A stretch of DNA of 64,000 nt from Bacilli bacterium (GCA_900767825.1 CAAGAN010000006.1:73396-137395), one strand, 5' to 3'. Counted from the first letter of the stretch, positions 36,383-44,919 are shown. Made by a program: numbers and translations. The notes: generated from the sequence alone by a model not told the origin.

Positions 36383-37906
36383 ATGGAAGAAAACAATAAT
36401 ACCATCATCAGCTTGTCACATGTATGCAAGCAATTCGACGGGACAACCGTTGTTGAGGACTTCAACCTCGATGTGCGAAAGGGAGAATTCATAACCATTT
36501 TAGGTCCATCAGGATGCGGCAAGACTACAACTTTACGTATGATTGCGGGTTTTGAACTTCCTAGCTCTGGTCAAATTCTTTTAAATGGAGAGGATATTTC
36601 CTTGCTTCCTCCATATAAAAGACCTGTCAACACGGTATTCCAGCATTATGCATTATTCGCCCATCTTGATGTCTATGATAATGTCGCCTTTGGACTAAAG
36701 CTAAAGAAAATTCCTTATCAAGTAAAGAATAGAAAAGGCGAAATGGTCACTAAATACAAAAGATTGACCCCAAAGGAAATCGATGAAAAGGTCTACAAGG
36801 CTCTTAAAGTCGTTGACCTTGATGAAATGGAAGATAGAGATGTCTCTACTCTTTCAGGTGGACAACAGCAGCGTGTTGCCATCGCACGTGCTATCGTTAA
36901 TGAACCAAAAGTATTGCTTCTAGACGAACCTCTTTCCGCTCTTGATCACAAGATGAGAAAAGACATGCAGATAGAATTGAAGGATATGCATAAGAAATTA
37001 GGCATTACTTTCTTCTATGTTACCCATGACCAAGAAGAAGCCCTTACTATGTCGGATAGAATCGTCATCATGAAAGATGGAGTCATCCAACAAGTTGGTA
37101 CTCCAGAAAATATCTATAATGAACCAGTCAATGCCTTCGTTGCTGACTTTATCGGTGAATCCAATATCTATAACGGAACAATCGTAGGAAAGAATAAAGT
37201 CCGTTTCATCGGGGCTAGCTTTGAACATCTAGATGAATTCCCAATGAATGAAAAAGTCGATGTCGTCATCCGTCCTGAAGATGTCATTATGGGAGAAGTC
37301 GATAAAGGAACAGTAAATGGAATTATCTCTTCTAAGATATTCAAGGGTGTCCATTATGAATTCATCGTTAATGTTGGCAAGAATGAAGTACTTTGTCGCG
37401 ATACAAAGGACCATGAAGTCGGTACAAAAGTATCTTTAAGCGTTGATAAGAATAACATCCAAGTCATGCACAAGGAACTTACAGTCAACCAATATACCGA
37501 TGCCTATATCGATTCAAATAACAATGTCGTCATCGGCGAAGATGCCTTTGAATGCGATGTCACTAGGTTAATCCCCGGCTCCATCCTAAAAGATGATGGC
37601 AAGGTCGAAGATCCAAAAACTGGCAAGGTATATAACTTCAATGATGCAGAAGTAGTCGCAGAAGTAGATTTAGATAAAGTCGAACTCTCCGATGACTTAA
37701 GCTTAGGGCAAGCTAAAGGAACCATTATCCAAAGCGTTTGGATTGGTGACCATTACCAATATATTGTCCGTACCGAAGATGAAGAAGACTATGTCGTCAA
37801 TTCTCCATATTCCTGGAATGAAAACGATATGGTATCCGTCTCCATCAAGAAAGAAGATATCCGTCTACGTCTAAAACTAGACGCCGATCAATATGTGGTG
37901 ATGTAA
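36383..37906 (+). CDS. potA: Spermidine/putrescine ABC transporter ATPase PotA, extended
   Basis: This is the ATP-hydrolysing subunit of the polyamine importer. Walker A is GPSGCGKTT (about residues 38-46), the Q-loop is FQHYALF, the signature is LSGGQQQR, Walker B is VLLLDEP and the switch His is in YVTHDQEEA. A TOBE domain follows (about 280-350). At 507 aa it is well over the usual ~370. The extra C-terminal part repeats a TOBE-like pattern (KGTIIQSVWIGDHYQYIVRTEDEEDYVVNSPY). It begins a four-gene operon with overlaps of one to a few bases. Confidence 0.95.
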   Translation: MEENNNTIISLSHVCKQFDGTTVVEDFNLDVRKGEFITILGPSGCGKTTTLRMIAGFELPSSGQILLNGEDISLLPPYKRPVNTVFQHYALFAHLDVYDNVAFGLKLKKIPYQVKNRKGEMVTKYKRLTPKEIDEKVYKALKVVDLDEMEDRDVSTLSGGQQQRVAIARAIVNEPKVLLLDEPLSALDHKMRKDMQIELKDMHKKLGITFFYVTHDQEEALTMSDRIVIMKDGVIQQVGTPENIYNEPVNAFVADFIGESNIYNGTIVGKNKVRFIGASFEHLDEFPMNEKVDVVIRPEDVIMGEVDKGTVNGIISSKIFKGVHYEFIVNVGKNEVLCRDTKDHEVGTKVSLSVDKNNIQVMHKELTVNQYTDAYIDSNNNVVIGEDAFECDVTRLIPGSILKDDGKVEDPKTGKVYNFNDAEVVAEVDLDKVELSDDLSLGQAKGTIIQSVWIGDHYQYIVRTEDEEDYVVNSPYSWNENDMVSVSIKKEDIRLRLKLDADQYVVM

Positions 37907-37907
37907 A

Positions 37908-38753
37908 ATGGCCAAAGCTTCTTTAGGCAAGAAAACCAAGAGATTCTTCTCGTTTAAGAGGAAATACCTTGCAATTCCCTATTCTGTTTTCTTGATTTTA
38001 TTTGTCCTCATCCCGATATTAATCATCATTATCTATGCTTTTACCGAGACTAAAGACGATGGTTCATTAGGCTTTTCTTTCTCGGCCCTAGTATCATTCT
38101 TTACTTCTCCAACCAAGATAAATATCCTGATTGTCTCCTTATTTATCGGTATGCTAAATACCATAATTTGCCTTCTTATTGGCTATCCAATCGCATATCT
38201 ACTTGCAAATAGCAAGGTCAATAAAAATAAGATATTGGTCTTATTATTCATCATGCCGATGTGGATTAACTTCGTCTTAAGGACAGGTGCTACTAGAGAC
38301 GTCTTGTCTTGGATGGGAATAAATGGAGGGAATCATCCTTATCTAGCTACTATGATAGGCATGGTCTATAACTACCTTCCATTTACAATACTTCCTTTAT
38401 ATACAACTATGATAAAGCTAGATAAGAGCCAGCTTGAAGCTAGTGCCGATCTAGGTGCGAATAACGTTGAGACTTTCTTCCTCTCCGTTATTCCTCAATC
38501 AGTCCCAGGCATTGTTTCTGCTGCCGAAATGGTATTCATGCCTACAATCTCTAGCTATGTCATATCCGATACTCTTTCAGAAGGAAAGATTACCTTATTT
38601 GGCAACATCATCTATTTGAACTTCTCGCAATCCCAATGGAATGAAGGCTCATTCATGGCCTTTATCATGCTGGTACTTGTAGGTATTTCAATGTTACTAT
38701 CCTCTAAATTCGGCAAGGGTGAAAATAACCCAAGGGGGTCTTCGTTATGGTAA
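37908..38753 (+). CDS. potB: Spermidine/putrescine permease PotB
   Basis: The 281-aa protein has six membrane segments of the binding-protein-dependent transport family. The coupling-helix EAA-type motif is LEASADLGANNVETFFLSVIPQSVPGI (about residues 180-206), with the expected Gly. The N-terminal opening AIPYSVFLILFVLIPILIIIIYAF is typical of PotB. It starts one base after potA and overlaps potC by 7 bp. Confidence 0.94.
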   Translation: MAKASLGKKTKRFFSFKRKYLAIPYSVFLILFVLIPILIIIIYAFTETKDDGSLGFSFSALVSFFTSPTKINILIVSLFIGMLNTIICLLIGYPIAYLLANSKVNKNKILVLLFIMPMWINFVLRTGATRDVLSWMGINGGNHPYLATMIGMVYNYLPFTILPLYTTMIKLDKSQLEASADLGANNVETFFLSVIPQSVPGIVSAAEMVFMPTISSYVISDTLSEGKITLFGNIIYLNFSQSQWNEGSFMAFIMLVLVGISMLLSSKFGKGENNPRGSSLW

Positions 38754-39646
38754 AAGAAATCGATATGTCTCTTATCAATGAGAAAAAGGCTAGGAAAAAA
38801 GCTATCATCAATAAAACAATTGGACTATCTATCATTTGGCTTGTCTTGCTTTTGATGTATGTACCAATTCTAGTGTTAATCGCCTATTCGTTTACAACTG
38901 CGACAAACGTTGGAACCTGGACTGGATTTAGCTTCGATCTTTATAGTGCCTTATTTAAAGATAAGGAAATAATGACCGCACTTGGCAATACAATAATTAT
39001 TGCAGTAGTGTCCGCTCTTATTTCAGTAATATTAGGGACGTGTGGAGCTATCGGGGTATTCTATTCGAAAAAGAAGACTAGGGCTGTTATTGAAACAGTT
39101 ACCCAAATCCCAGTAGTCAATGCCGAAATAGTAATCGCCTTATCGTTGACCGTCATGTTTGTCTTTGTCGGAACTTATATATTTATGGGAAAGAATATCT
39201 TCTCTTTCTGGACCCTTTTATTAGGCCACATCATTCTTTCTCTTCCATTTGTATATCTTTCCGTCAAGCCAAAATTGCTCCAAATGGATCCACATATCTA
39301 TGAAGCTGCCCTTGATTTAGGCTGCACCCAAAATAGGGCTATATGGAAAGTTGTCATCCCGGAAATTCTTCCAGGCATCCTCTCGGGTACCTTGCTTGCT
39401 GTTACCTTGTCTTTAGATGACTTCATCGTTACGGCCTTTACTAGAGGTGCTGGGCTTCTTTCAGGAGAAAAGACAATCGATACTTTATCGACCTTAGTCC
39501 AAGCCAAAATCAAAAAAGGCCCAGTTCCACCAGAAATGAGAGCCTTAACTACAATTATCTTCCTAGTTGTATTAGCTTGCGTTATCGCGATAACAATCGT
39601 TAATAACGTCAATTCTAGGAAAAAGAAAGGGAGGGAAAGACTATGA
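38747..39646 (+). CDS. potC: Spermidine/putrescine permease PotC
   Basis: The second membrane subunit has 299 aa and six helices. Its EAA motif is YEAALDLGCTQNRAIWKVVIPEILPGILSG, followed by SLDDFIVTAFTRG, a PotC hallmark. The ATG at 38747 lies inside the end of potB (ATGGTAA), and the stop overlaps the potD start by 4 bp. A second in-frame Met seven residues later (MSLINEKK) is possible. Confidence 0.94.
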   Translation: MVKEIDMSLINEKKARKKAIINKTIGLSIIWLVLLLMYVPILVLIAYSFTTATNVGTWTGFSFDLYSALFKDKEIMTALGNTIIIAVVSALISVILGTCGAIGVFYSKKKTRAVIETVTQIPVVNAEIVIALSLTVMFVFVGTYIFMGKNIFSFWTLLLGHIILSLPFVYLSVKPKLLQMDPHIYEAALDLGCTQNRAIWKVVIPEILPGILSGTLLAVTLSLDDFIVTAFTRGAGLLSGEKTIDTLSTLVQAKIKKGPVPPEMRALTTIIFLVVLACVIAITIVNNVNSRKKKGRERL

Positions 39647-41562
39647 ACTTCAAGAAATCTTTGTTTTTTCTAGCATCTATCTTGCTATTATCCCCGCTTA
39701 CTGCTTCTTGCTCCTCTTCTGATTCAGGAGACTACATAAAGCTTCGTATATTGAACTCTGAGGACTATATAGGGGAAGGGGAAATCGAAATCTCTTTGAA
39801 AGAAGGAGAAGAAGCGGAGACATTTGAGAATGTCATCGCTGCTTTTGAAGCCTATGAAAAGAAGGTCAACAACAAAAATGTCAAGGTAATCTATGATACC
39901 TTCGATACCAATGAAACCATGCTTTCGTCTTTGAAGACTGGCAAATCAACTTATGACTTAATTTGTCCTAGCGATTATACAATCCAAAAGATGATGGCTA
40001 CTGGCATGCTAGAGCCTTTCTCTAGTGGCTCTACCCCGAATTATGATGAATATGCCTCTAGGTATCTTTTATCCCAGATGGATTATATTTCTTCTACTGT
40101 CGGGGATGGAAGCGAGACAACTTATCCTATTTCTAAATATGCGAAAGGATATATGTGGGGCACATTAGGTGTCTTATATAATCCAAGCAAGATCAATAAA
40201 GAAAAAGGGATAGATGAAGATACAGTCAAATTCGATATGGCTGATTGGTCTTCTCTTTGGGATAACAAATACCAAAGGATGATGTCAATTAAGGATTCTA
40301 TGAGGGATACCTATTCGGTTGGCATCATGAAACTATTTGACGAAGATTTAAAGAAAGTCATCTCCGAAAGTGGCTATTATGATGAAAATTATGAACCAAA
40401 GGATGATATTGACTTTACTTCTATTGTCAAAAACATTACTAATGATCAAATATTCAAGGGAATGGATGAGATATTCAATAGATGCGATCAGGAAACTGTC
40501 AAGCAAGTCGAAGATATCCTTCTTGATTTAAAATCCAATGTCTTCGGATTTGAGGTCGATTCTGGTAAAGATGACATGGTCAAGGGCCTTATTGGAATGA
40601 ATTTGGCTTGGAGTGGTGATGCTGTCTATTCTATGGATAGAGGGGAAAACGAAGCTAACCAGACTATTTATTATTCAATTCCAAAAACCGGTGGAAACAT
40701 CTGGTTTGATGGATGGGTAATGCCTAAATCTGATTCACTTCATAAAGAAGAAGCCCAAGAATTTGTCGATTTCCTTTCCCGTCCAGACATCTCTAGCGCG
40801 AATATGGACTATATTGGCTATACATCCTTCATTGCTGGAGAAGAAGTATTTGGATTAATAAGAGAATGGTATGACCCAAGAAGTTATCAGATGTATGTAT
40901 ATCATGATGCATCTAATGATCCTGGATGCACTTGGGAAGATAGTGATTTCGTCTATGATGAAAATGGCGAGAAAGTCATTAAAGATGGAACTGGCGTCCA
41001 TGAAGATGGAGACGATTATGGTTCCTTTGATATGACTGGTTCAACCTATGATAAACCTGTGGTCAATGGAACCCCAATGAGCTGGGAAGATTATATTAAT
41101 CTATATAATGCCCAAGATGGCTTAAGTGAAGATGATAAGCTTGGTTGGGATACAGTTAACCTAACTTATGTATTTGATGGAACTATCTCTACCGACGGAT
41201 ATGATTTGAGCTCAACTGTCCCTGATACAAACCCATTCTATTTCTATACTGACCAAACCGAAACTATCTCTTCTCCTTATGGGACTAGCGAAGAAGTAAA
41301 AGTAGGGAGGCAATTCTTTGCCCAATATCCCCCAGAAGACTTAATTCCTAAGCTAGCTGCCATGAAAGATTACGGCACCAATAACAAATATGTCCTTACC
41401 ATGTGGGAAAATGTTAAAGGCAATAACCTTCCTTGGTGGGGAGTTGTCGTATTTGGGATAATCGTGGCAATAGTTCTCTTCTTTGCAATTTCTGCCTTTG
41501 TTACTAAGATGAAATTTAGGAAACTAAAGGTCGAAAGAAGAAAGCAAGTCAGGGTTAAATAA
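39643..41562 (+). CDS. potD: Polyamine-binding lipoprotein PotD, enlarged and with a C-terminal membrane helix
   Basis: This is the substrate-binding component. The signal peptide ends in the lipobox LTASCSSSD (Cys about 25). Family motifs are YDTFDTNETMLSSLKTGKSTYDLICPSDYTIQKM, KYAKGYMWGTLGVLYN, MNLAWSGDAVYSMDR and FDGWVMPKSDSLHKEEAQEFVDFL. At 639 aa it is nearly twice the usual ~350. About 200 residues of Asp/Tyr/Gly-rich sequence are inserted after residue ~400. A C-terminal membrane helix (VVVFGIIVAIVLFFAISAFV) precedes a basic tail. It is therefore tethered at both ends. It closes the operon; a hairpin with a T-run follows. Confidence 0.92.
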   Translation: MNFKKSLFFLASILLLSPLTASCSSSDSGDYIKLRILNSEDYIGEGEIEISLKEGEEAETFENVIAAFEAYEKKVNNKNVKVIYDTFDTNETMLSSLKTGKSTYDLICPSDYTIQKMMATGMLEPFSSGSTPNYDEYASRYLLSQMDYISSTVGDGSETTYPISKYAKGYMWGTLGVLYNPSKINKEKGIDEDTVKFDMADWSSLWDNKYQRMMSIKDSMRDTYSVGIMKLFDEDLKKVISESGYYDENYEPKDDIDFTSIVKNITNDQIFKGMDEIFNRCDQETVKQVEDILLDLKSNVFGFEVDSGKDDMVKGLIGMNLAWSGDAVYSMDRGENEANQTIYYSIPKTGGNIWFDGWVMPKSDSLHKEEAQEFVDFLSRPDISSANMDYIGYTSFIAGEEVFGLIREWYDPRSYQMYVYHDASNDPGCTWEDSDFVYDENGEKVIKDGTGVHEDGDDYGSFDMTGSTYDKPVVNGTPMSWEDYINLYNAQDGLSEDDKLGWDTVNLTYVFDGTISTDGYDLSSTVPDTNPFYFYTDQTETISSPYGTSEEVKVGRQFFAQYPPEDLIPKLAAMKDYGTNNKYVLTMWENVKGNNLPWWGVVVFGIIVAIVLFFAISAFVTKMKFRKLKVERRKQVRVK

Positions 41563-41574
41563 ATCTAATTAGTG

Positions 41575-41608
41575 ATGGTCTATGAGGATTCTTGTAGGCC
41601 ATTTTTTT
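41575..41608 (+). terminator. Rho-independent terminator of the pot operon
   Basis: ATGGTC (41575-41580) pairs with GGCCAT (41597-41602), with one G-U. The stem is followed by seven T. It closes the potABCD transcript. Confidence 0.6.
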
Positions 41609-41638
41609 GTTGGATAATTTATGATAATATACTTTTTT

Positions 41639-41680
41639 ACCTATCATCTGATATAATAATATTAGAAAGAAATGATAGGT
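41639..41680. promoter_or_regulatory. Operator-like inverted repeat around the promoter of the HTH-DUF3990 gene
   Basis: ACCTATCAT (41639-41647) and ATGATAGGT (41672-41680) are perfect 9-bp inverse copies, 24 bp apart. They bracket a TATAAT box (about 41652-41657), and the second copy is five bases before the start codon. This is the layout of an autorepressed toxin-antitoxin promoter. Confidence 0.6.
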
Positions 41681-41685
41681 AACAT

Positions 41686-42540
41686 ATGTATAAGTTAATA
41701 AAAGAAATAAGGCAACGCGTGAGCATGAGCCAAGAAGAGTTTGCTAAAGAACTTGCTACAACGCCACTTTCAATAAATAGATGGGAAAACAATAAGACAA
41801 TCCCTAATAATATGGCGCAGATGCAATTATTTGATTTCTGCAAGAAACATAACATTGACTTGCTAGATTGCATTATCAAAGAAGTTCAAATTGATTCTAG
41901 TGATGATAGTCTAATTCTTTATCATGGTTCGAAAAAAGGAATTGAAGGGGAAATAGTCCCTTCAAGTAGAAATACATGCGACTTTGGAAGAGGGTTTTAT
42001 TTGGGAACCGATCCTATCCAACCTTTGACTTTGATTTGTGATGAAATTAAACCAATCATTTATACGATAAAACTTAATCTATCAGGATTAAAAGTTCTAA
42101 AAGTCGACCTTGGTATTGAATGGGCGATGTTAATAGCTTTTTACCGTGGATATATAAGAGGTGCAAAAGGAAGCAATATCTATAAAAAATATGAAAAAAT
42201 GGCTGAAGGCTATGATGTTATCATAGGTTATATTGCTAATGACCGCATGTACCGTGTCATGAAAAGCTTTTTTGATAGAGAATTGACTGATGTTGCCTTG
42301 TTCCATAGTCTTTCATCTTTAGAGCTTGGCATTCAATATGTCTGCAAAACAAAGAAGGCGTGCGATAACATTGAAATTATTGGTAAAAGGGAATTGTCCA
42401 CTTTAGAACTTTGCTTGCTTAAAGAAGAAAGCACCAGGCGAAGAGCAGAAGGGATTCATCTTACCGATGAAGTGTTATTGAAATATCGTCGCAGTGGAAA
42501 GTATTTTGACGAGATTTTAAGGAGCGAAAAATATGAATGA
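41686..42540 (+). CDS. XRE-type HTH fused to DUF3990 (ADP-ribosyltransferase-like) domain
   Basis: At 284 aa, residues 1-62 are a Cro/CI-type helix-turn-helix (IRQRVSMSQEEFAKELATTPLSINRWENNKTIP). Residues ~76-230 match DUF3990, a family placed in the ADP-ribosyltransferase fold. They contain LILYHGSKKGI (His80), CDFGRGFYLGTD (about 98-109) and PIIYTIKLNL. The regulator and putative toxin are thus in one chain. The final ~50 residues are charged (KEESTRRRAEGIHLTDEVLLKYRRSG). The next gene starts eight bases before this stop. Toxin-antitoxin-like function is inferred from the domain, operator and overlap. Confidence 0.75.
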   Translation: MYKLIKEIRQRVSMSQEEFAKELATTPLSINRWENNKTIPNNMAQMQLFDFCKKHNIDLLDCIIKEVQIDSSDDSLILYHGSKKGIEGEIVPSSRNTCDFGRGFYLGTDPIQPLTLICDEIKPIIYTIKLNLSGLKVLKVDLGIEWAMLIAFYRGYIRGAKGSNIYKKYEKMAEGYDVIIGYIANDRMYRVMKSFFDRELTDVALFHSLSSLELGIQYVCKTKKACDNIEIIGKRELSTLELCLLKEESTRRRAEGIHLTDEVLLKYRRSGKYFDEILRSEKYE

Positions 42541-42958
42541 AAGTTTAAAGGAAGCCATAGCTGAAACGCAGGCCGAAGTATTTGAGATGTCTAGGGAATA
42601 TAACCTAGACAGCGAGACTTTCATTAAAGTTTTTATGAAATCACCCGTGGCTAGAGATCTTGACTCTACTTTTAACTTTATGCAGTGGGCAGGGAGAGCC
42701 TACATCATGGAACGTATCCTTGATGAATTAAAAGATAAACTCAAATTCGGGGGAGAGATATATGACAGCGAGACTTTGTATTGGACAGGATATGTTTATA
42801 GGATGTGGCATTTTTATACGAATGAAACTAGCAAGGAAATATATAAACAAGCCAATGCAAAAACAATGCGAGCAACTTATTTGCCTTACCATACAATGAG
42901 TGTAGAAATGGCAATAGATAGATTAAAAGAAACTTACATAGATAAGCGTAAAAAATAG
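42533..42958 (+). CDS. Unknown partner of the HTH-DUF3990 protein
   Basis: The 141-residue protein is predicted to be all helical and soluble, rich in Tyr, Met and Trp (FNFMQWAGRAYIMERILDEL, TLYWTGYVYRMWHFYTNE). I do not recognise a named domain with certainty. The start overlaps the upstream gene by 8 bp, which implies a fixed stoichiometry and supports a toxin-antitoxin-like pair. It could be the antitoxin or a second component that delivers the target. An inverted repeat follows the stop. Confidence 0.6.
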   Translation: MNESLKEAIAETQAEVFEMSREYNLDSETFIKVFMKSPVARDLDSTFNFMQWAGRAYIMERILDELKDKLKFGGEIYDSETLYWTGYVYRMWHFYTNETSKEIYKQANAKTMRATYLPYHTMSVEMAIDRLKETYIDKRKK

Positions 42959-42966
42959 GATTACTT

Positions 42967-42999
42967 CCTAGAATTTGCTTTAAGTAGTATCATTCTAGG
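42967..42999. promoter_or_regulatory. Inverted repeat between the DUF3990 pair and uppP
   Basis: CCTAGAAT (42967-42974) and ATTCTAGG (42992-42999) form an 8-bp perfect repeat just before AAAGAGG of uppP. It could be a weak terminator of the upstream pair or an operator for uppP. Confidence 0.35.
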
Positions 43000-43014
43000 G
43001 TAAAGAGGATATTT

Positions 43015-43956
43015 ATGTTTGTTTTGATAATTATTGCCTTGGTATTTGGCTTAGTCGAAGGTATTAGCGAATGGCTACCAATCTCATCTACTGGCCATAT
43101 GATTTTGCTAGATGGATTAATGAAGCTTGGGAATTATGATATTTCCAAGGAATTCAATTTCTCAGAAGGTTTCATGTCGATGTTTTTAGTTGTCATTCAA
43201 CTAGGTGCGATTATTGCAGTCGTTGTATATTTCTTCCCAAAATTATGGCCATTTGGCAAAAAGAAGATAAGTGAAGAAGAACAAGCTAGAATCGATAATA
43301 ATGAAATTAGTCTTGAAGAACTAAACAAGAAAAAACATAAAGATATCTGGCTAACATGGGCTAAAGCAATAGTAGGTTGCCTTCCTGCCGCCATCATTGG
43401 ATTAATCATGGAATTACTAGATATAGAACTAGAAAACTGGATAACTGTATCTATTACTTTATTAATATATGGAATTGCCTTTATTCTAGTTGAGACATTC
43501 ATCAAGAAGAAAGATGATCCATTCAAGATATATTCGGTTAATGAATTATCATTCAAATACGCCTTAATTATCGGTTGTTTTCAGATATTAGCATTAATAC
43601 CAGGGACATCTAGGTCTGGAGTTACTATATTAGGAGCCCTTTTATTAGGATTATCTAGAGAATCAGCTGCTGAATATTCTTTCTATCTATCAATCCCAGT
43701 TATGTTCGGGGCTTCTTTATTAAAGATGGTCAAGTATTTTGTTAAATTCGGTAATCCAAGTCTAAATGAATGGATATTCCTCCTAGTTGGAATGGTAGTC
43801 GCATTTATTGTTTCTATATTTGTTGTCAAATGGCTCATGGGCTTTGTTAAAAAGCATGATTTCAAGGTATTTGGCATTTATAGAATTGCCTTATCTATTG
43901 TTGTAGTGGCCATTTTTGTAACCTATTGCCTTATCAAAGGTCAATTAATCCTATAG
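43015..43956 (+). CDS. uppP: Undecaprenyl-diphosphatase UppP (BacA)
   Basis: This integral membrane phosphatase (313 aa) recycles undecaprenyl diphosphate for cell-wall synthesis. The diagnostic motifs are both present: GLVEGISEWLPISSTGHMILLDGLM (residues about 9-33, catalytic Glu and Ser-Thr-Gly-His) and PGTSRSGVTILGALLLGLSRESAAEYSF (about 197-224). About eight membrane segments are visible. A charged cytoplasmic insert (KKISEEEQARIDNNEISLEELNKKKHKD, about 84-111) makes it longer than the usual ~270. Its presence implies a peptidoglycan-type envelope, unlike wall-less mollicutes. Confidence 0.95.
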   Translation: MFVLIIIALVFGLVEGISEWLPISSTGHMILLDGLMKLGNYDISKEFNFSEGFMSMFLVVIQLGAIIAVVVYFFPKLWPFGKKKISEEEQARIDNNEISLEELNKKKHKDIWLTWAKAIVGCLPAAIIGLIMELLDIELENWITVSITLLIYGIAFILVETFIKKKDDPFKIYSVNELSFKYALIIGCFQILALIPGTSRSGVTILGALLLGLSRESAAEYSFYLSIPVMFGASLLKMVKYFVKFGNPSLNEWIFLLVGMVVAFIVSIFVVKWLMGFVKKHDFKVFGIYRIALSIVVVAIFVTYCLIKGQLIL

Positions 43957-44019
43957 ACAGCCATTTTTATAGAAAATAATGTTTTTATTTATTGGGGGTA
44001 GTGGTATAATCCACTCGCT

Positions 44020-44093
44020 GCTTCCTTAGCCAAGTGGTAAGGCCAGTGACTGCAACTCACTTACCGTCGGTTCGAATCCGGCAGGAAGCTCCA
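44020..44093 (+). tRNA. tRNA-Cys (GCA anticodon)
   Basis: The acceptor is GCTTCCT with AGGAAGC and discriminator T. The D-arm has CCAAGTGGTAAGG. The anticodon stem AGTGA/TCACT encloses the loop CTGCAAC (anticodon GCA). The T-arm is GTCGG-TTCGAAT-CCGGC. CCA is encoded at 44091-44093. GTGGTATAAT upstream is a promoter-like -10. Confidence 0.94.
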
Positions 44094-44154
44094 ACTTAAT
44101 TCTTGCTTACTTCATGTAAGTGGAATATATTATGCAAGCCGAAAGGCTGCAGTT

Positions 44155-44231
44155 GCGCCCGTAGCTCAACTGGATAGAGTACCAGACTACGAATCTGGGG
44201 GTTGTGGGTTCGAGTCCCCCCGGGCGCGCCA
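44155..44231 (+). tRNA. tRNA-Arg (ACG anticodon)
   Basis: The acceptor is GCGCCCG with CGGGCGC and discriminator G. The D-arm has AGCTCAACTGGATAGAGT. The anticodon stem CCAGA/TCTGG encloses the loop CTACGAA (anticodon ACG, read as ICG). The T-arm has GGTTCGAGTCC. CCA is encoded at 44229-44231. It is probably co-transcribed with tRNA-Cys. Confidence 0.95.
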
Positions 44232-44242
44232 ATTAACTGATT

Positions 44243-44270
44243 ACCGATTCTATTATAGGGTCGGTTTTTT
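44243..44270 (+). terminator. Terminator after the tRNA pair
   Basis: ACCGA (44243-44247) pairs with TCGGT (44261-44265), with extra weak pairing inside. A six-T run follows. It ends the tRNA-Cys/tRNA-Arg transcript. Confidence 0.55.
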
Positions 44271-44363
44271 CGTTCTATAGGGCCGTATATCCTGAACGCA
44301 AGTTCGAACATGCTCTAACAGGTTCGAACCGTGTCGAATCCAAGTCGAAAAATAAAATTCAGC

Positions 44364-44392
44364 TTACTGCTAAAACATTATTTCGATATAAT
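44364..44392 (+). promoter_or_regulatory. Promoter candidate for the structured RNA region
   Basis: TATAAT at 44387-44392 lies 17 bp after TTACTG (44364-44369), which matches TTGACA only in part. A transcript would start near 44399 and run into the stem-rich segment downstream. Confidence 0.45.
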
Positions 44393-44398
44393 TAATGG

Positions 44399-44690
44399 GC
44401 TCATATATTTAGACCGCGGAAGTGTTTTTAACATGATAAACGGTAATGGATATATAGGACTACCACGCTACGTGTTAGGGTGTGGTAATAGGGAAAGTAT
44501 TGCCCAGTAGTGATATGAGTCCTAAGGAAGGAGGTCGTAGCAATAGAAGACGTCCTTAGGTACAAGAAGATCACCGCGCTCCCTACAATTAGAACTAATT
44601 GAGCATGTGGCCGTCACGAGGATGACGTAACACCAGCAGTTAATGGACTTAGACGATAACTGCAAGAAGGTGTTTTTGTTATAGTGGCGG
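44399..44690 (+). ncRNA. Candidate structured RNA upstream of DUF4314/DUF1016 genes
   Basis: No protein is encoded here, yet the stretch holds a row of clean stems. TACCAC pairs with GTGGTA (44461-44466/44482-44487). CCTAAGGA pairs with TCCTTAGG (44521-44528/44553-44560). CAATTAG pairs with CTAATTG (44586-44592/44595-44601). CGTCA pairs with TGACG (44612-44616/44623-44627). Nested stems AACACC/GGTGTT (44629-44634/44669-44674) enclose GCAGTTA/TAACTGC (44636-44642/44657-44663). Purine-rich joints such as TACAAGAAGATCA link them. The composition is more balanced than the flanks. A promoter-like pair precedes it. I cannot name the family. It could be a leader of the downstream operon or an independent RNA. 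Confidence 0.5.
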
Positions 44691-44702
44691 TTTTTATTAT
44701 CC

Positions 44703-44740
44703 CCTTTCGAAAACACGACTTGTCTAGCTGACGAAAGGAG
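44703..44740 (+). promoter_or_regulatory. Hairpin covering the DUF4314 ribosome site
   Basis: CCTTTCG (44703-44709) is the exact inverse of CGAAAGG (44732-44738). The right arm contains most of the ribosome site AAAGGAG that serves ATG 44749. Folding would hide the site, so translation may be conditional. Confidence 0.5.
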
Positions 44741-44748
44741 ATTTATTA

Positions 44749-44919
44749 ATGGTAAAAGTTGGTGACAAAAACAGAATCATTTTTATAGATGATGAACCTA
44801 ATTATTGTAACAAAGTCGATGTCGTTGAACGCATTGATGCCATTGGTCAAATTGATGGCAGTTGCGGTGGACACATTCTTATTCCTGGTTTTGATCAATT
44901 TGAGGTGGCGGAGAAATGA
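44749..44919 (+). CDS. DUF4314-family small protein
   Basis: This 56-aa protein opens MVKVGDKNRIIFIDDEP and continues with a VERIDAIGQIDGSCGGHILIPGFDQFEV pattern. That is the DUF4314 signature: a small beta-barrel-like domain common on conjugative and integrative elements of gut Firmicutes. Its function is not known. AAAGGAG eight bases upstream fixes the start. It overlaps the nuclease gene by 4 bp, so the two are translated together. Confidence 0.78.
   Translation: MVKVGDKNRIIFIDDEPNYCNKVDVVERIDAIGQIDGSCGGHILIPGFDQFEVAEK

Noticed and set aside
44096..44311. Minus-strand 71-codon ORF across tRNA-Arg
   Set aside because: It is the reverse of a tRNA gene, a common spurious annotation.
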